From Candidatus Poseidonia sp. (GTDB lineage Archaea > Thermoplasmatota > Poseidoniia > Poseidoniales > Poseidoniaceae): a DNA stretch of 64,000 nt. A model generated the notes under the pieces. The model did no database searches, was not told the origin of the DNA, and saw only the letters and a list, made by a program, of their open reading frames with translations. This document shows, in pieces, positions 44,201 through 52,200 of this stretch (position 1 is its first letter; every line of letters starts with the position of its first letter). A program made the translations under genes and the position numbers. The stretch lies in NCBI GenBank assembly GCA_022426155.1, contig JAKMEE010000032.1:62001-126000 (forward strand). The letters are read 5' to 3'.

Positions 44201-47200
44201 CACAAGCTGTATACTTGAACGGTACCATCCGTGCATACCAAGGTGACATGAACGATTACGAAACATGGCTTGAAGAAACGCCTGAAGAGAACTTGATTGA
44301 GACCAGCGCTCCTGCATCAGGAACTGCTGTAACATTCCGGTCAGGTGTGCTGAATTTCGAAGAAGTCACCAATACCTCTGGATTCTACAGTGTTCGTGTG
44401 CCTTCCGGCTTTGATTACCACATGACCACAGAAAGTGGCTTTGGAAGCATGGTCGGTGGACAACTCGTCACTGCTTCAGAGACGGGTGAGATGGACCTCG
44501 GTACCATGTACCTCGAACCAGCCAGTATCGTTAGTGGCGTGATTTACCTTTACGACAACAGCACGCGATGGGATAACAACATTCCTCGCTGGGTTGAACC
44601 AGAGATTTTGGCTGTGAACGAAGAAGGATTAGAATGGAGAACAACAGCGTCTGAAATTGGTGAATTCAACTTGAATTTGTTTGATGGTGTTTGGGATATT
44701 TCGGTTATTGATGAGCGCCTCAACATCACCGGTTTCGATGATGTGATTGTGAATGACACCCTTACTGACGAGTTGTCTTTGCTCGAATTTACTGCTAATC
44801 CTTCAAGCATTGATGTGACCCTCTGGGTGTTCATTAACTCTGCAGAGGATGCAACGTTTGAGAACGGAACAAAGGTCTCTCCAGACCTCTATCTCGAACC
44901 TGCAGATGACAACCGGGAGCCAATTTACTTCACCAGTGATGATTACTCAAGTCTTGGTGTTCTCGATGTTGCTTTGACTCCAGGATCCTATGCCTTGAAA
45001 TTTAACAGAACAACTGCAGAAAGTGAAAATGCTACGGATTATGATTTGATTGGTGAGATCTTCTTTGAGGACATCTACATCGCTCTCGACGGCCCTGAAG
45101 AACCACTTCCTGTACCACTTCGTGAAACTTACTTGGTGACTGGCGTTTTGGAGAACTCAACCCAGGATGGAATTATGAACGAATTCCTACTTTACAACGA
45201 ATCAACCGATACATGGTTCAACATGGGGTCTGATGAAAACGGAAGTTTCGCAGCCTATGTTCCAGCAGGTGAATGGTTGATCATTGTCGCACCCTACACC
45301 AATAATGAGGTGATGGAAACATTGCGAACAACCTTGACCGTGAGTGAAAATGCTTCGGCTCGATCGAACCTCTCGTTGGAAACTGTGGCGAGCGTGGAAG
45401 TTTCGTTCCAATTGAAGGAAGAGCTTACCGAAAATCCGCTGATGGACATGAACGTGATCGCTATCAGCAATGATGGTTATGGAAATGTGACATTTGGAAA
45501 TACAAACGCAGATGGAAACACCAGTAAAATGCTCATGCCTGGATCTTGGAGTTTGTATATGAATCGATCCATTGGTACTCAAACTTGGATGCTGAACGGA
45601 TCAGACAATCCGTTTAATGCCGCTAACAGCACGTTGGATTTGGGCGTAGTGTACGCAGCACTTGAAGTTCAAATCGGTGGGAAGGTGTATTGGGACCTTG
45701 ATAATAACAGCGTCCCAGATTCAAGCGAAGGAATTCCTGACGTGAATGTGACCATCATTGGTAATAGCACTGCAGTCAACACGACTGTCGTGACAGATAG
45801 TGAAGGTGTATGGCGAGTCTTCGTCCCAATCCGTGATGTTTACAATGTAACTGTTGAAAAGGAAGGGTTCGAGACTGTTTACTACGCTACAGAGAACCAA
45901 TCTGGTTACACGGTTCTCGACAGCCCAGATTCAACAGATATCAAGGTGGTTGCTGGTGCAGTTCAAGCATCTGGTTCGATCACAGATTCCGTTGATTCAT
46001 CCCGTCTAGAAGGGGCGTCAATTACGCTCTATCCACGGGCAGGAGTTGCAAGGGAACCAATTTCAATGGTCGGAGTCATGAATAATGGCAGCCTTGAATG
46101 GGATGCTATGATTCAACCAGGTGATTGGATTGTTATTGTTGCTGATGCAAACCCCGATGAAAACGGTGGAGGGGTGGCTATTGGTCTCCTTGATGCAAGC
46201 GTTGCAAACGGTGGCGAGGTGAACATGACCATGACACGAGCAGGGTTCGTACACTTGAGCACTGAATGGATGGACATTACCGCAGGATTGCACCATGTGG
46301 GTTCAGATGATGATGGATATGATGCCATCACTGCACCTGTTGAAATCGAAGTGACCTTTGATGGAATGACCTGGATGATGCCTATGCCTGCAGACGGTGT
46401 TCTGAGCTTGCTCATGCCGCAAGGAAACGTAGCCTTTGACAGTGAATTTACAACCATACAAACCGCAGATGATTTGGAAATGGTGTACTTTGGTGGCCAA
46501 TCCGTGACAATTACAAACGATGAAACTCTCGACCTCAAACTCGATTATAACCGACGAGTGAATTCCGATGTCATTCAAACCTTCGTGGTTGAATCACTTG
46601 GGACATCAGCTGAATTAATCAATGCAGAAAGCATTGAATTTATGGCAAAGGTTTCACCAACCAACGAGTCGGTGTATCAAGTGATTGATTTCGATGTGGA
46701 TGTGACCTACAATGGAACAGAAGCAGAGGATATTTTCACAGTCACGGCCGAAATGGGTTTGGCGCAAGATTCTGATCTATGGGTTGTTGAAGTTTTGAAC
46801 TCAAGCAGTGGAGAATACGAAGAAATGACCATGTTGACCCTTGGAATTGGCGCTGCTAACTCCAATGAAACAGTAGATCGCACCGCAACTTTGTCGGTGA
46901 GGGTAACATTACCATCTGTTGAAGATGCTTGGCATCTTGATGATGGTCATAGAATCACAATCCGAATGGTAACTGAACTGGGTGAATCCAGTCAGTTCAC
47001 AATGAAGGTTGTCGTTCCGCAAAATCATGGCTTTAGCATCGCTGAGGCCACTGAAGTCTTGGGCATTTCACCTCTAGTTCAACGTCAGTTCTCCTTTGAA
47101 GTAACCAACGAGGGTAACGGACGTGACACTTTCAGGATCGAAGTGTTAGAAAGCCCTATCCCTGTGAATTGGTCGGTGACTCCAATGGATTCGAATCTTA

Positions 47201-47790
47201 CACTAGCGAAAGGAGAAACACGTAATCAACCATTCACTGTGTTTGCACCTGCTGAATTTGTTGAAGGAAGCATACTTTTGACGGTTGACATTACTTCCGT
47301 GAGCGGTACACAGTCTGAACAGGTCAAAGTTACCATCAAGGCTGCTCGCATCGCACTTGAGGTGGAGACTGGAGATATTCAAACCGAGTCTGATGACGTT
47401 GCAGGTGAACCTGGACGTGTGATTATCCCAGTTTCGAACAACGGTGAATTGGATGCCAATGATGTGATTGTCTATCTGACACTTCCTAACGGCACAGAAA
47501 TGCAACAAACTGTATCGGTTCCAGCGAACAGTCAAACCTTCGCAGTGTTTGAAGACATTGAGCAGAATCAAGGTAATCAGCGATTTGAATTACGAGTCGA
47601 GGTTGCTGGTGAAGATGCTCCATACGTTGAAAGCAATGTTTACGAAAGCGATTGGAGCCTCGAATACCGTGTGGTAAGTTCGGGTGAAGGAGATTCACCA
47701 TGGCTTTCCGTTCTGATCTTGGTACTGATTGTCTTAGTGGCCTACGGTGGTGTTCGTACTGCACGAAGCCGCGGCGGAACAAAGTTCTGA
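38239..47790 (+). CDS. aglB: Oligosaccharyltransferase AglB/STT3 with giant extracellular extension
   Basis: This 3183-residue protein transfers lipid-linked glycans to Asn of N-x-S/T in secreted proteins. Residues 1 to about 350 contribute extra membrane helices before the usual core. The catalytic membrane part (about 365-870) has the GSDPWYMKR loop with D404 and the second acidic motif ADHDSYV (about 517-523). The soluble part carries the hallmark WWDYG at 950-954 and ends near VKILKYY (about 1393-1399). From 1400 to about 3130 follow beta-domains resembling carboxypeptidase-regulatory repeats (GxxLPGVRLLIE, DENGHYSYTVPAG, GIPDVNVTIIG) and a terminal NEW3-like part (NEGNGRDTFRIEV), then a final membrane helix (about 3155-3172). 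Ordinary AglB proteins have some 600-1000 residues. The frame is continuous, so this is a real fusion rather than an error of annotation. Confidence 0.9.
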   Translation: MNNETDMKAKQPSIAMGWLFAPLAVLLSLAAIKIVGIDYDFTLNNMMPMIVVAIASMLAVVPRMVSDNTDFSATNISLVTLLVAFVGAEALHSFASVDALACLVFALVVVLGSSLHMKERYEWFVTLTFGAVGLWMALAAAGNAFSLLPTEFTMDDDRLVSTLNLSRQATAYVFFAYLTLFVILGLLVSVMTRGVLFASGKEGWFSYLGESDGFNRKAMPLMVALAVWALAFIGSIWHFNSVETFNQLGLTSMDGYHGYVGYWSSFLTGIVALVVAGMVAERWHTRAMLTGSMWALYLVSSWYEVGHWSAEELNNSWGAFIWLGITFFMCVAIFQISNHDKYGGWANRGEHDPSAARLFLRNHGAGMMIAMAFLIGLAIRIQHYSVPSMNALGTNQWDMTGGSDPWYMKRVVDYILANNAHLVYDADRFYPIGGINPRPPLFSWSMAIGAMILEPFVGETDAVWWSMLGLPAVYGALTIIPIAFIARDHFGNGAAVLAAWLIAFMPAHLTHSTWGLADHDSYVMLFISLGFMYWLRAVKFAGSSRITKDIKATPSSLLRAFRDVFTHRQTAVSNAVLAGVTFGIASLGWKGFVVGPSILFLAYALQVALNMFRRRDSTSLSVMFLTMMTVIFLMALPWYGHPQLDLVLNSTGLQPFLFIFGFTIAITFVTTGFRDKPWLLMLGTLAFAAVIFFALLYVLKIFELSNAWDVLFTGSGYFTKTKIFGTVAEANQVRNRGQLFASFGPITFVLALVIGASLLWKGLRSRDHTSLVFGVWLFAATFMAWRAARFIFNAAPIMAILGAVGIGALWKWANWEGVVRAWKKHGIRTPSDRFAGARKAVWRTPQFSAIFLVMVMLFSQQAAYGLDSAIPSNSQAEPELDKRIYDIVPDILRFDGLGFSILDSSAYTGNKYLGNFGSSFNDPGWNKAYEWLADQDTEDPYSQRPAFVSWWDYGFQALNTGAHPSVSDNFQSGIPATGNMLLARNQDDLTAMFIWQLAEGDREYNTLQGESIGFTLRFENIMSSYLTAQQMQEFTTMETQFDDKMVDYMTDRSFVVQKTNRNIVMAAGHDQTAGIFDFNNEIYRLYKDGEAILCTDDLSSECVGDDWGSESDANLTFTQNIRSGEETVSGATHYIFGEYWYTSDLIEEYLSVSTSIHRKNARLATVTQLLTNAMEANEDATIHDMYNSLIGMEAYYKVQDFEGAPGETISRDHEIRYFAIDDRLYPRAGRYTADQNYNRGQPMGIFQAPTILSGQDVSTYMDEVYETIRGEFSDEMTREEVDEAIQKDFLNQQAGAEIDPLQVEDVRVDHNPAFFDTMVARAYVGYGASTLGLDTAGSNPQPSQHFGVSGTPGSILANAYPLPGAMMNHFVIANWYDTDESIGITSNPSITSVKILKYYAGAELTGQVTMGDNGEGLPGVRLLIERDAFSGEDSEDLDADTYWVPIGFVDADENGHYSYTVPAGRIRVSAFAGDYDPTLARDQIRDGSYAQSLGDLLTSDSEDRQVNQLTAILGQVANMTWLGDAELNVTGAQGNREATIDSPLDLPIESSGVSGTVAWSGDEMFNGDPISETTFILRNIWSMTDNYSVVTTSGSFTSEESRILQGTGQATFSENGTFESDGMAIARDFIGDFVRDIGNDRKYFGNGTWAGIGSIEASWIEPTDVASCEFDNDSVAIMPDNETVCLSDDTGVLSVYKLEGSVNATGTFTSIGTSTLTRSYGDFDAGIGSTIEGAGSFSGIGTFNGTGLFIGAGEFSGPMVEPGSFYKTGLLPGTYNMIAQLDNGKEVLLPDPVEIGVTPSYDLDMTLPAAVFRDVLKDMDDELLPNQTIELIDLALGEENMILIETDENASFSHGPMPKGDYYLRIDLDQDGWYDMNESIIVNDDTNNVTLPYGVPATVDVTLNLVSPVDPLTQEPLFEVANRLITFANTAGMLDPVNATSDENGTVYVELLYGVYDIRDDINPEFVMFDQIELDFGSEDMTRNVTYAQAVYLNGTIRAYQGDMNDYETWLEETPEENLIETSAPASGTAVTFRSGVLNFEEVTNTSGFYSVRVPSGFDYHMTTESGFGSMVGGQLVTASETGEMDLGTMYLEPASIVSGVIYLYDNSTRWDNNIPRWVEPEILAVNEEGLEWRTTASEIGEFNLNLFDGVWDISVIDERLNITGFDDVIVNDTLTDELSLLEFTANPSSIDVTLWVFINSAEDATFENGTKVSPDLYLEPADDNREPIYFTSDDYSSLGVLDVALTPGSYALKFNRTTAESENATDYDLIGEIFFEDIYIALDGPEEPLPVPLRETYLVTGVLENSTQDGIMNEFLLYNESTDTWFNMGSDENGSFAAYVPAGEWLIIVAPYTNNEVMETLRTTLTVSENASARSNLSLETVASVEVSFQLKEELTENPLMDMNVIAISNDGYGNVTFGNTNADGNTSKMLMPGSWSLYMNRSIGTQTWMLNGSDNPFNAANSTLDLGVVYAALEVQIGGKVYWDLDNNSVPDSSEGIPDVNVTIIGNSTAVNTTVVTDSEGVWRVFVPIRDVYNVTVEKEGFETVYYATENQSGYTVLDSPDSTDIKVVAGAVQASGSITDSVDSSRLEGASITLYPRAGVAREPISMVGVMNNGSLEWDAMIQPGDWIVIVADANPDENGGGVAIGLLDASVANGGEVNMTMTRAGFVHLSTEWMDITAGLHHVGSDDDGYDAITAPVEIEVTFDGMTWMMPMPADGVLSLLMPQGNVAFDSEFTTIQTADDLEMVYFGGQSVTITNDETLDLKLDYNRRVNSDVIQTFVVESLGTSAELINAESIEFMAKVSPTNESVYQVIDFDVDVTYNGTEAEDIFTVTAEMGLAQDSDLWVVEVLNSSSGEYEEMTMLTLGIGAANSNETVDRTATLSVRVTLPSVEDAWHLDDGHRITIRMVTELGESSQFTMKVVVPQNHGFSIAEATEVLGISPLVQRQFSFEVTNEGNGRDTFRIEVLESPIPVNWSVTPMDSNLTLAKGETRNQPFTVFAPAEFVEGSILLTVDITSVSGTQSEQVKVTIKAARIALEVETGDIQTESDDVAGEPGRVIIPVSNNGELDANDVIVYLTLPNGTEMQQTVSVPANSQTFAVFEDIEQNQGNQRFELRVEVAGEDAPYVESNVYESDWSLEYRVVSSGEGDSPWLSVLILVLIVLVAYGGVRTARSRGGTKF

Positions 47791-47857
47791 TATTGCTCTT
47801 CAAGCAGGCCCTTGTCAAACAAGGGTTCATGAAGAAAGTCAGCGGATGGCCTAGGGT

Positions 47858-49075
47858 ATGGATGAACTGCGGAACGTGGAGTACCTCCCCGAACCCAACG
47901 ACCGCAGTATCGTTTCAGCTATTGACCCGGCCGTTGTCGGACACCAAGACGGTTATCGTTCACAGGTAACCGGGTGGGCTCCGAGGATTGCCATGCCCAT
48001 GGTGCGACATCGTCGTAGATTTCCAATTGGCAACGCAGTTGCGTTGGCTGTGCTGATCTCAGTTGGAATGTTTCTCTGGCAATCACAATTACTGGTTATT
48101 CAATTACCATTGCCTGATTCAGAATGGGCGTACGATGCCACGAACATCCGTGAAATGCAGGAAGATGGTTTGACTGGAGATGGAATCAGAGTCTGCATGG
48201 TGGACACAGGACTTGACGCTGAACACGAGGCTTTTGCTGGCAGTGATATCGTCTTCCATGACTTGGTTGGAAATTCTGCTACTCCCAAAGAATATGGCGC
48301 TATTGCTCATGGTACTCTGATGGCAGGAATTCTTGTTGCCGATGCACACCAACTTGGTGCAGCGCCCAATGTGACATTGGGAATGGTAGCTGCTCTTTCT
48401 GACGACGGAATGGGGGAAAATACTGGAGATGAATCTGTTGTTGGTGATGCAATTCGTTGGTGTCAGTTTCAATTCCAGGCAGATATTATTTCTCTCTCAC
48501 TCGGAGGCGCTCCGTCGATGAGCATGGACCGTGAAGGCAATTCTGCTTCCGCAACTCGTCAAGCGACAGATTCAGGAATTTACGTCATCGCTGCAGCTGG
48601 AAACGACGGTGGAGTTGATGATGATGGGGATGTGTCGAGTCCTGGAAACGTACCACGGGCAATCTCGGTTGGTGCAGTGACCAAAGATGGTACTGTATGG
48701 GAGAATTCATCAAGGGGCTCTCAAACATTAGCGAACGGAGATCAGCGTCAGTCTCCCCACCTGAAGCCCGAGGTGGTCGCACCTGGACATCAAATTATCA
48801 GCACTGGTCAATCTGGCACTTGGTACTCCAGTAGTGGGACATCGGATTCTACTGTGTTCGTAACAGGGGCTCTTTCATTGATCTTAGAGGCTAACCCACA
48901 TTTACGGGCGAGTGTTCAAGAAAACGGGAACTGCATCGATGCAGTCAAACAGGCGTTGGCAGATTCAAGCCAACCTCTCTTGGATGGGAAAGTTCACGAT
49001 GATCGTTGGGGATATGGCTCTCTGGATACAATCGCTTGGGCAGAAGAAGTCGGAAAAATCACCAGTTGTGGTTGA
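47858..49075 (+). CDS. Membrane-anchored subtilisin-like serine protease
   Basis: The 405-residue protein has a cytoplasmic stretch of about 55 residues, one membrane helix (about 58-76) and an S8 protease domain. The catalytic triad is complete: D116 in MVDTGLD, H151 in IAHGTLMAG and S329 in SSGTSDSTVF; the oxyanion Asn lies in AAAGNDGG. The serine motif departs from the usual GTSMATP, since S-D-S-T replaces S-M-A-T-P. No inhibitory propeptide domain is obvious. It begins 67 bases after the giant aglB, so the two are probably co-transcribed; processing or quality control of surface glycoproteins is a reasonable inference. Confidence 0.9.
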   Translation: MDELRNVEYLPEPNDRSIVSAIDPAVVGHQDGYRSQVTGWAPRIAMPMVRHRRRFPIGNAVALAVLISVGMFLWQSQLLVIQLPLPDSEWAYDATNIREMQEDGLTGDGIRVCMVDTGLDAEHEAFAGSDIVFHDLVGNSATPKEYGAIAHGTLMAGILVADAHQLGAAPNVTLGMVAALSDDGMGENTGDESVVGDAIRWCQFQFQADIISLSLGGAPSMSMDREGNSASATRQATDSGIYVIAAAGNDGGVDDDGDVSSPGNVPRAISVGAVTKDGTVWENSSRGSQTLANGDQRQSPHLKPEVVAPGHQIISTGQSGTWYSSSGTSDSTVFVTGALSLILEANPHLRASVQENGNCIDAVKQALADSSQPLLDGKVHDDRWGYGSLDTIAWAEEVGKITSCG

Positions 49076-49230
49076 GTAATTCCACATCTCTCTTCCTTTC
49101 GAGCAAGGATCTCGCCCGAAATATTACCGCTCTCTGTCGTTTTCAGCCGAAAAAACCGTCAAAATTCGGCGAAAAGTTTGATATTATTGGGGGCAAATGA
49201 TACTTTAAAGCCCACAAATGAGGCGCAGTA

Positions 49231-49239
49231 TTATATTTA
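49231..49239 (+). promoter_or_regulatory. TATA-like box upstream of the beta-helix protein
   Basis: TTATATTTA ends 32 bases before the ATG at 49272, so transcription would begin near 49262 and leave a leader of about ten bases. This is one reason for preferring that start to the ATG at 49218. Confidence 0.45.
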
Positions 49240-49271
49240 GGTCGTTCATGGACAGGGTAGGTGTGCCCACT

Positions 49272-52200
49272 ATGTCTAGAGAAATGCGAATGAAAAGTAT
49301 CACCATCGTCACTCTGTTTTTATTGTCGTCGATGATAGGATTAATTCAATTGCCAACAGCATCAGCTGTGAATGAAACTACCAAAGGTACCATTTCGGGT
49401 ATTGAGACCTGGTCTGGCACCATGAATCTGGCAGGTGACGTTGAAGTAGCGGAAGGAGCCCTGCTGATTGTCAATGCAGGGACAACCATCAACATCCCTT
49501 TCGGTAATTTCATTGATGTCAAGGGCGCTATCTGTGTCGGTGATAGTGCCTGTGGTGCAAGCGCTGGTTCATCATCGAGTAAGGCTCGGTTTGTGTGGAG
49601 TGTGCCGTCAGATTATACACCCACGGGCCGTTGTTACAGCAATTCTTCGACTTTACTCAACAACGGTGATACAGCCTGTGGGTCGGGCATGGTCATTCGC
49701 AGTACGATTGATCAATCCATTACATCTCTCAATTATGCCCACTTCGAAAACACATACGGATACCCCATCTATGTGGCAACCTTGCAACAGGTCCAATACG
49801 GAGCGCTTGTGTTTGATGGTTCATCCACCAATGCCAAGGGACTTTCGTTCACTGATATCAATACTTCAAACATCTTAGCGATTGATTTTGCATCTCCAAT
49901 CATTTCTGAATCCGAATTCACTCTCGGTATTGATGGGCGAGGGTACGATGCTGCAGCCGTTCGGGCCTACAGTGCCGGGGCTGGTATTCTATCGACCTTT
50001 ACCGTGAAAGATTCAGAATTCACTGGTGCCGATGCCGATTGTGGCACACAAGGCGGTGGCCGTGCAGTCGTTTACATTGAAGACAGTTACATCGACATGG
50101 ACAACATTGACATTTCTCAAAATTCCTATGGAATCCTGCTGAAAAGTAGTTCTGGTTCACTCACGAATTCTGAAATTGATGTTAAGTGCAACGCAATCGA
50201 CACCAATTCACTCAAGACGACTGGCAGCATTGAACACGTTCTCACTGTCTCTAACAACCTCATTACCACTGCAGAAGGGGCTGGCCTCACTGCGTACGAC
50301 GGAGCAAATGTCTATGCAGATGGCAACACACTTTCCGGTGCTACAGAAGGGTCCGGTGTTGGTATTCGTTCATCAACGGTTGAATTACATCGCAATACCA
50401 TTGGACCGATTGGTGGTTGGAACGGAATCTGGATTTACGGTACATCAGATGTTGTTGCAGAAAACAACACCATTCAGGACACTGGCAAAGAACCGGTCCT
50501 GATTGGAGAGTACCACTTCCAAGACCAAGGATGGCAAGTACCTGCTCCAACAGCTGCTCGAATCTATCTGGCAAACAACAACATTTCAGGCAATACAGGT
50601 ACCTGCAATTCTCAGATGTATGGCGGTGATTTCCCATGTCCCGCAGTTCACGTCTTCATGTCCTCTGCTACAATTTTGGACAACACCATCTCTGGAAACG
50701 GTGGAGACATCATTAGAGCCAAGGGTTCGCTTGTCAATGTCCAACGGAACACAGCGGATTCCAACTTTGGATACGCAGGAAACATTTCCATGTATGACGA
50801 TAATTACGGGAACAAATACGGATCCATCGCTTACTTCTCGGGAAATACTTGGACCGGTGTCTCACAAGTTTACAACGTAACAGAATCCCGTCTCACCGTT
50901 CAATCAGAACAGATTCCATCACCTGGCAATGGTGAACTTTACCCTGTCAGTATCAGTTGGGAAGGTGCAGAATGCCCTTACGTTCAAGATGAATGCTTGC
51001 AAATTCCAGACACTGTTGTTCTTCCTCCAGCACAAATGCCATTGGCTTTAGAGTTGGTCGACAACGCCACAGTGTTCTCCTATGCTGACCTACAAAACTT
51101 TGATTCAAGCATGATTCACGTGCAAAACCAAAACACTGCTTGGGGCTCTCAAGTTCGTGAAGGTGAACTCGTCCGATACCAAGTGAAAGCAAAGAACAGC
51201 AACGTTGCTGGAGCGACAGTCATCATCAGGGATGCCACTGGTTTGCCATTGTATGAATTGACCACCGATGCCTTTGGATTCACTCAGCAAGTTTCCCTGC
51301 CCTCTGACTTCTTGCTCGATCGCAACTGGAATCACCAAGTTGGTGACAAGAATGCTGCAATTCCTGGCTCTGGAGTTCCACCCGTCCTGGTTGACGAAGA
51401 TTCCTGCGCAGATGGAATTGACAACGACGGAGACACCATGGTTGATGGTGATGATTCTGATTGTCTTAACGGCCGTGAAATGCCTTTCTATACCGTTGAG
51501 GCCTTCAAATTCGGCATGGGTGCGAAGGATTTCTCCTTTGTGCTTTCAGGTCCAATCGATGAAGTCATCAATCTTGAAAACCTCCGTCCGAGCGTGAGTG
51601 TCAATCAGCAAGATGGGGTCTCGTTTGCAACCACAGTGTCCATCAATGGGCAAGCCTGGGACGGCGTCAAGTGGCCCTATGCCAACGACATTACTGCCTA
51701 CAACAAGCAATTCGGGACCATTCAAGATGTTGAAATTCAACCTCCCGGTTCCAATGATTGGTATTCAGCATCGGACACCTCCGGCTCAAATGGAGATGTG
51801 ACCATGGAAAACCACCCATTCAAGGATTGGGCATTTGATTGGGACATGTCTGCTCACCCAGCCGGTGAAGGTGATGTTACGTTCCGCATTCGCTCCTATG
51901 ACGGATTAGATTACTCACCCGTTGAGGTTCGACAATACAAACTCAATTTAGTTCCACCAACCACCTATGTTGACATCCCTAACACAGGAACCACACACAC
52001 CACTGGTAAGGTGATGTTCCAAGGGTCTGCGACCGATCCGTATTCAGGAACTTATGGTAGCGATATTCAAGCAATATGGTTCCATGTTTCCGGTGATACA
52101 AACGGCGATGAAGTCTTTGATGATTATGTCTCTCACTTCTACACAGAAGGTTCCACCACTTGGTCCTACCAGTGGGATTTCTCAGAACTACCATCCGGTG

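Noticed and set aside
38239-47790. Giant aglB as two genes joined by a sequencing error
   Set aside because: The frame is open without interruption, the base composition is even, and the chain runs smoothly from the AglB core into the beta-domains before ending in a proper membrane anchor.
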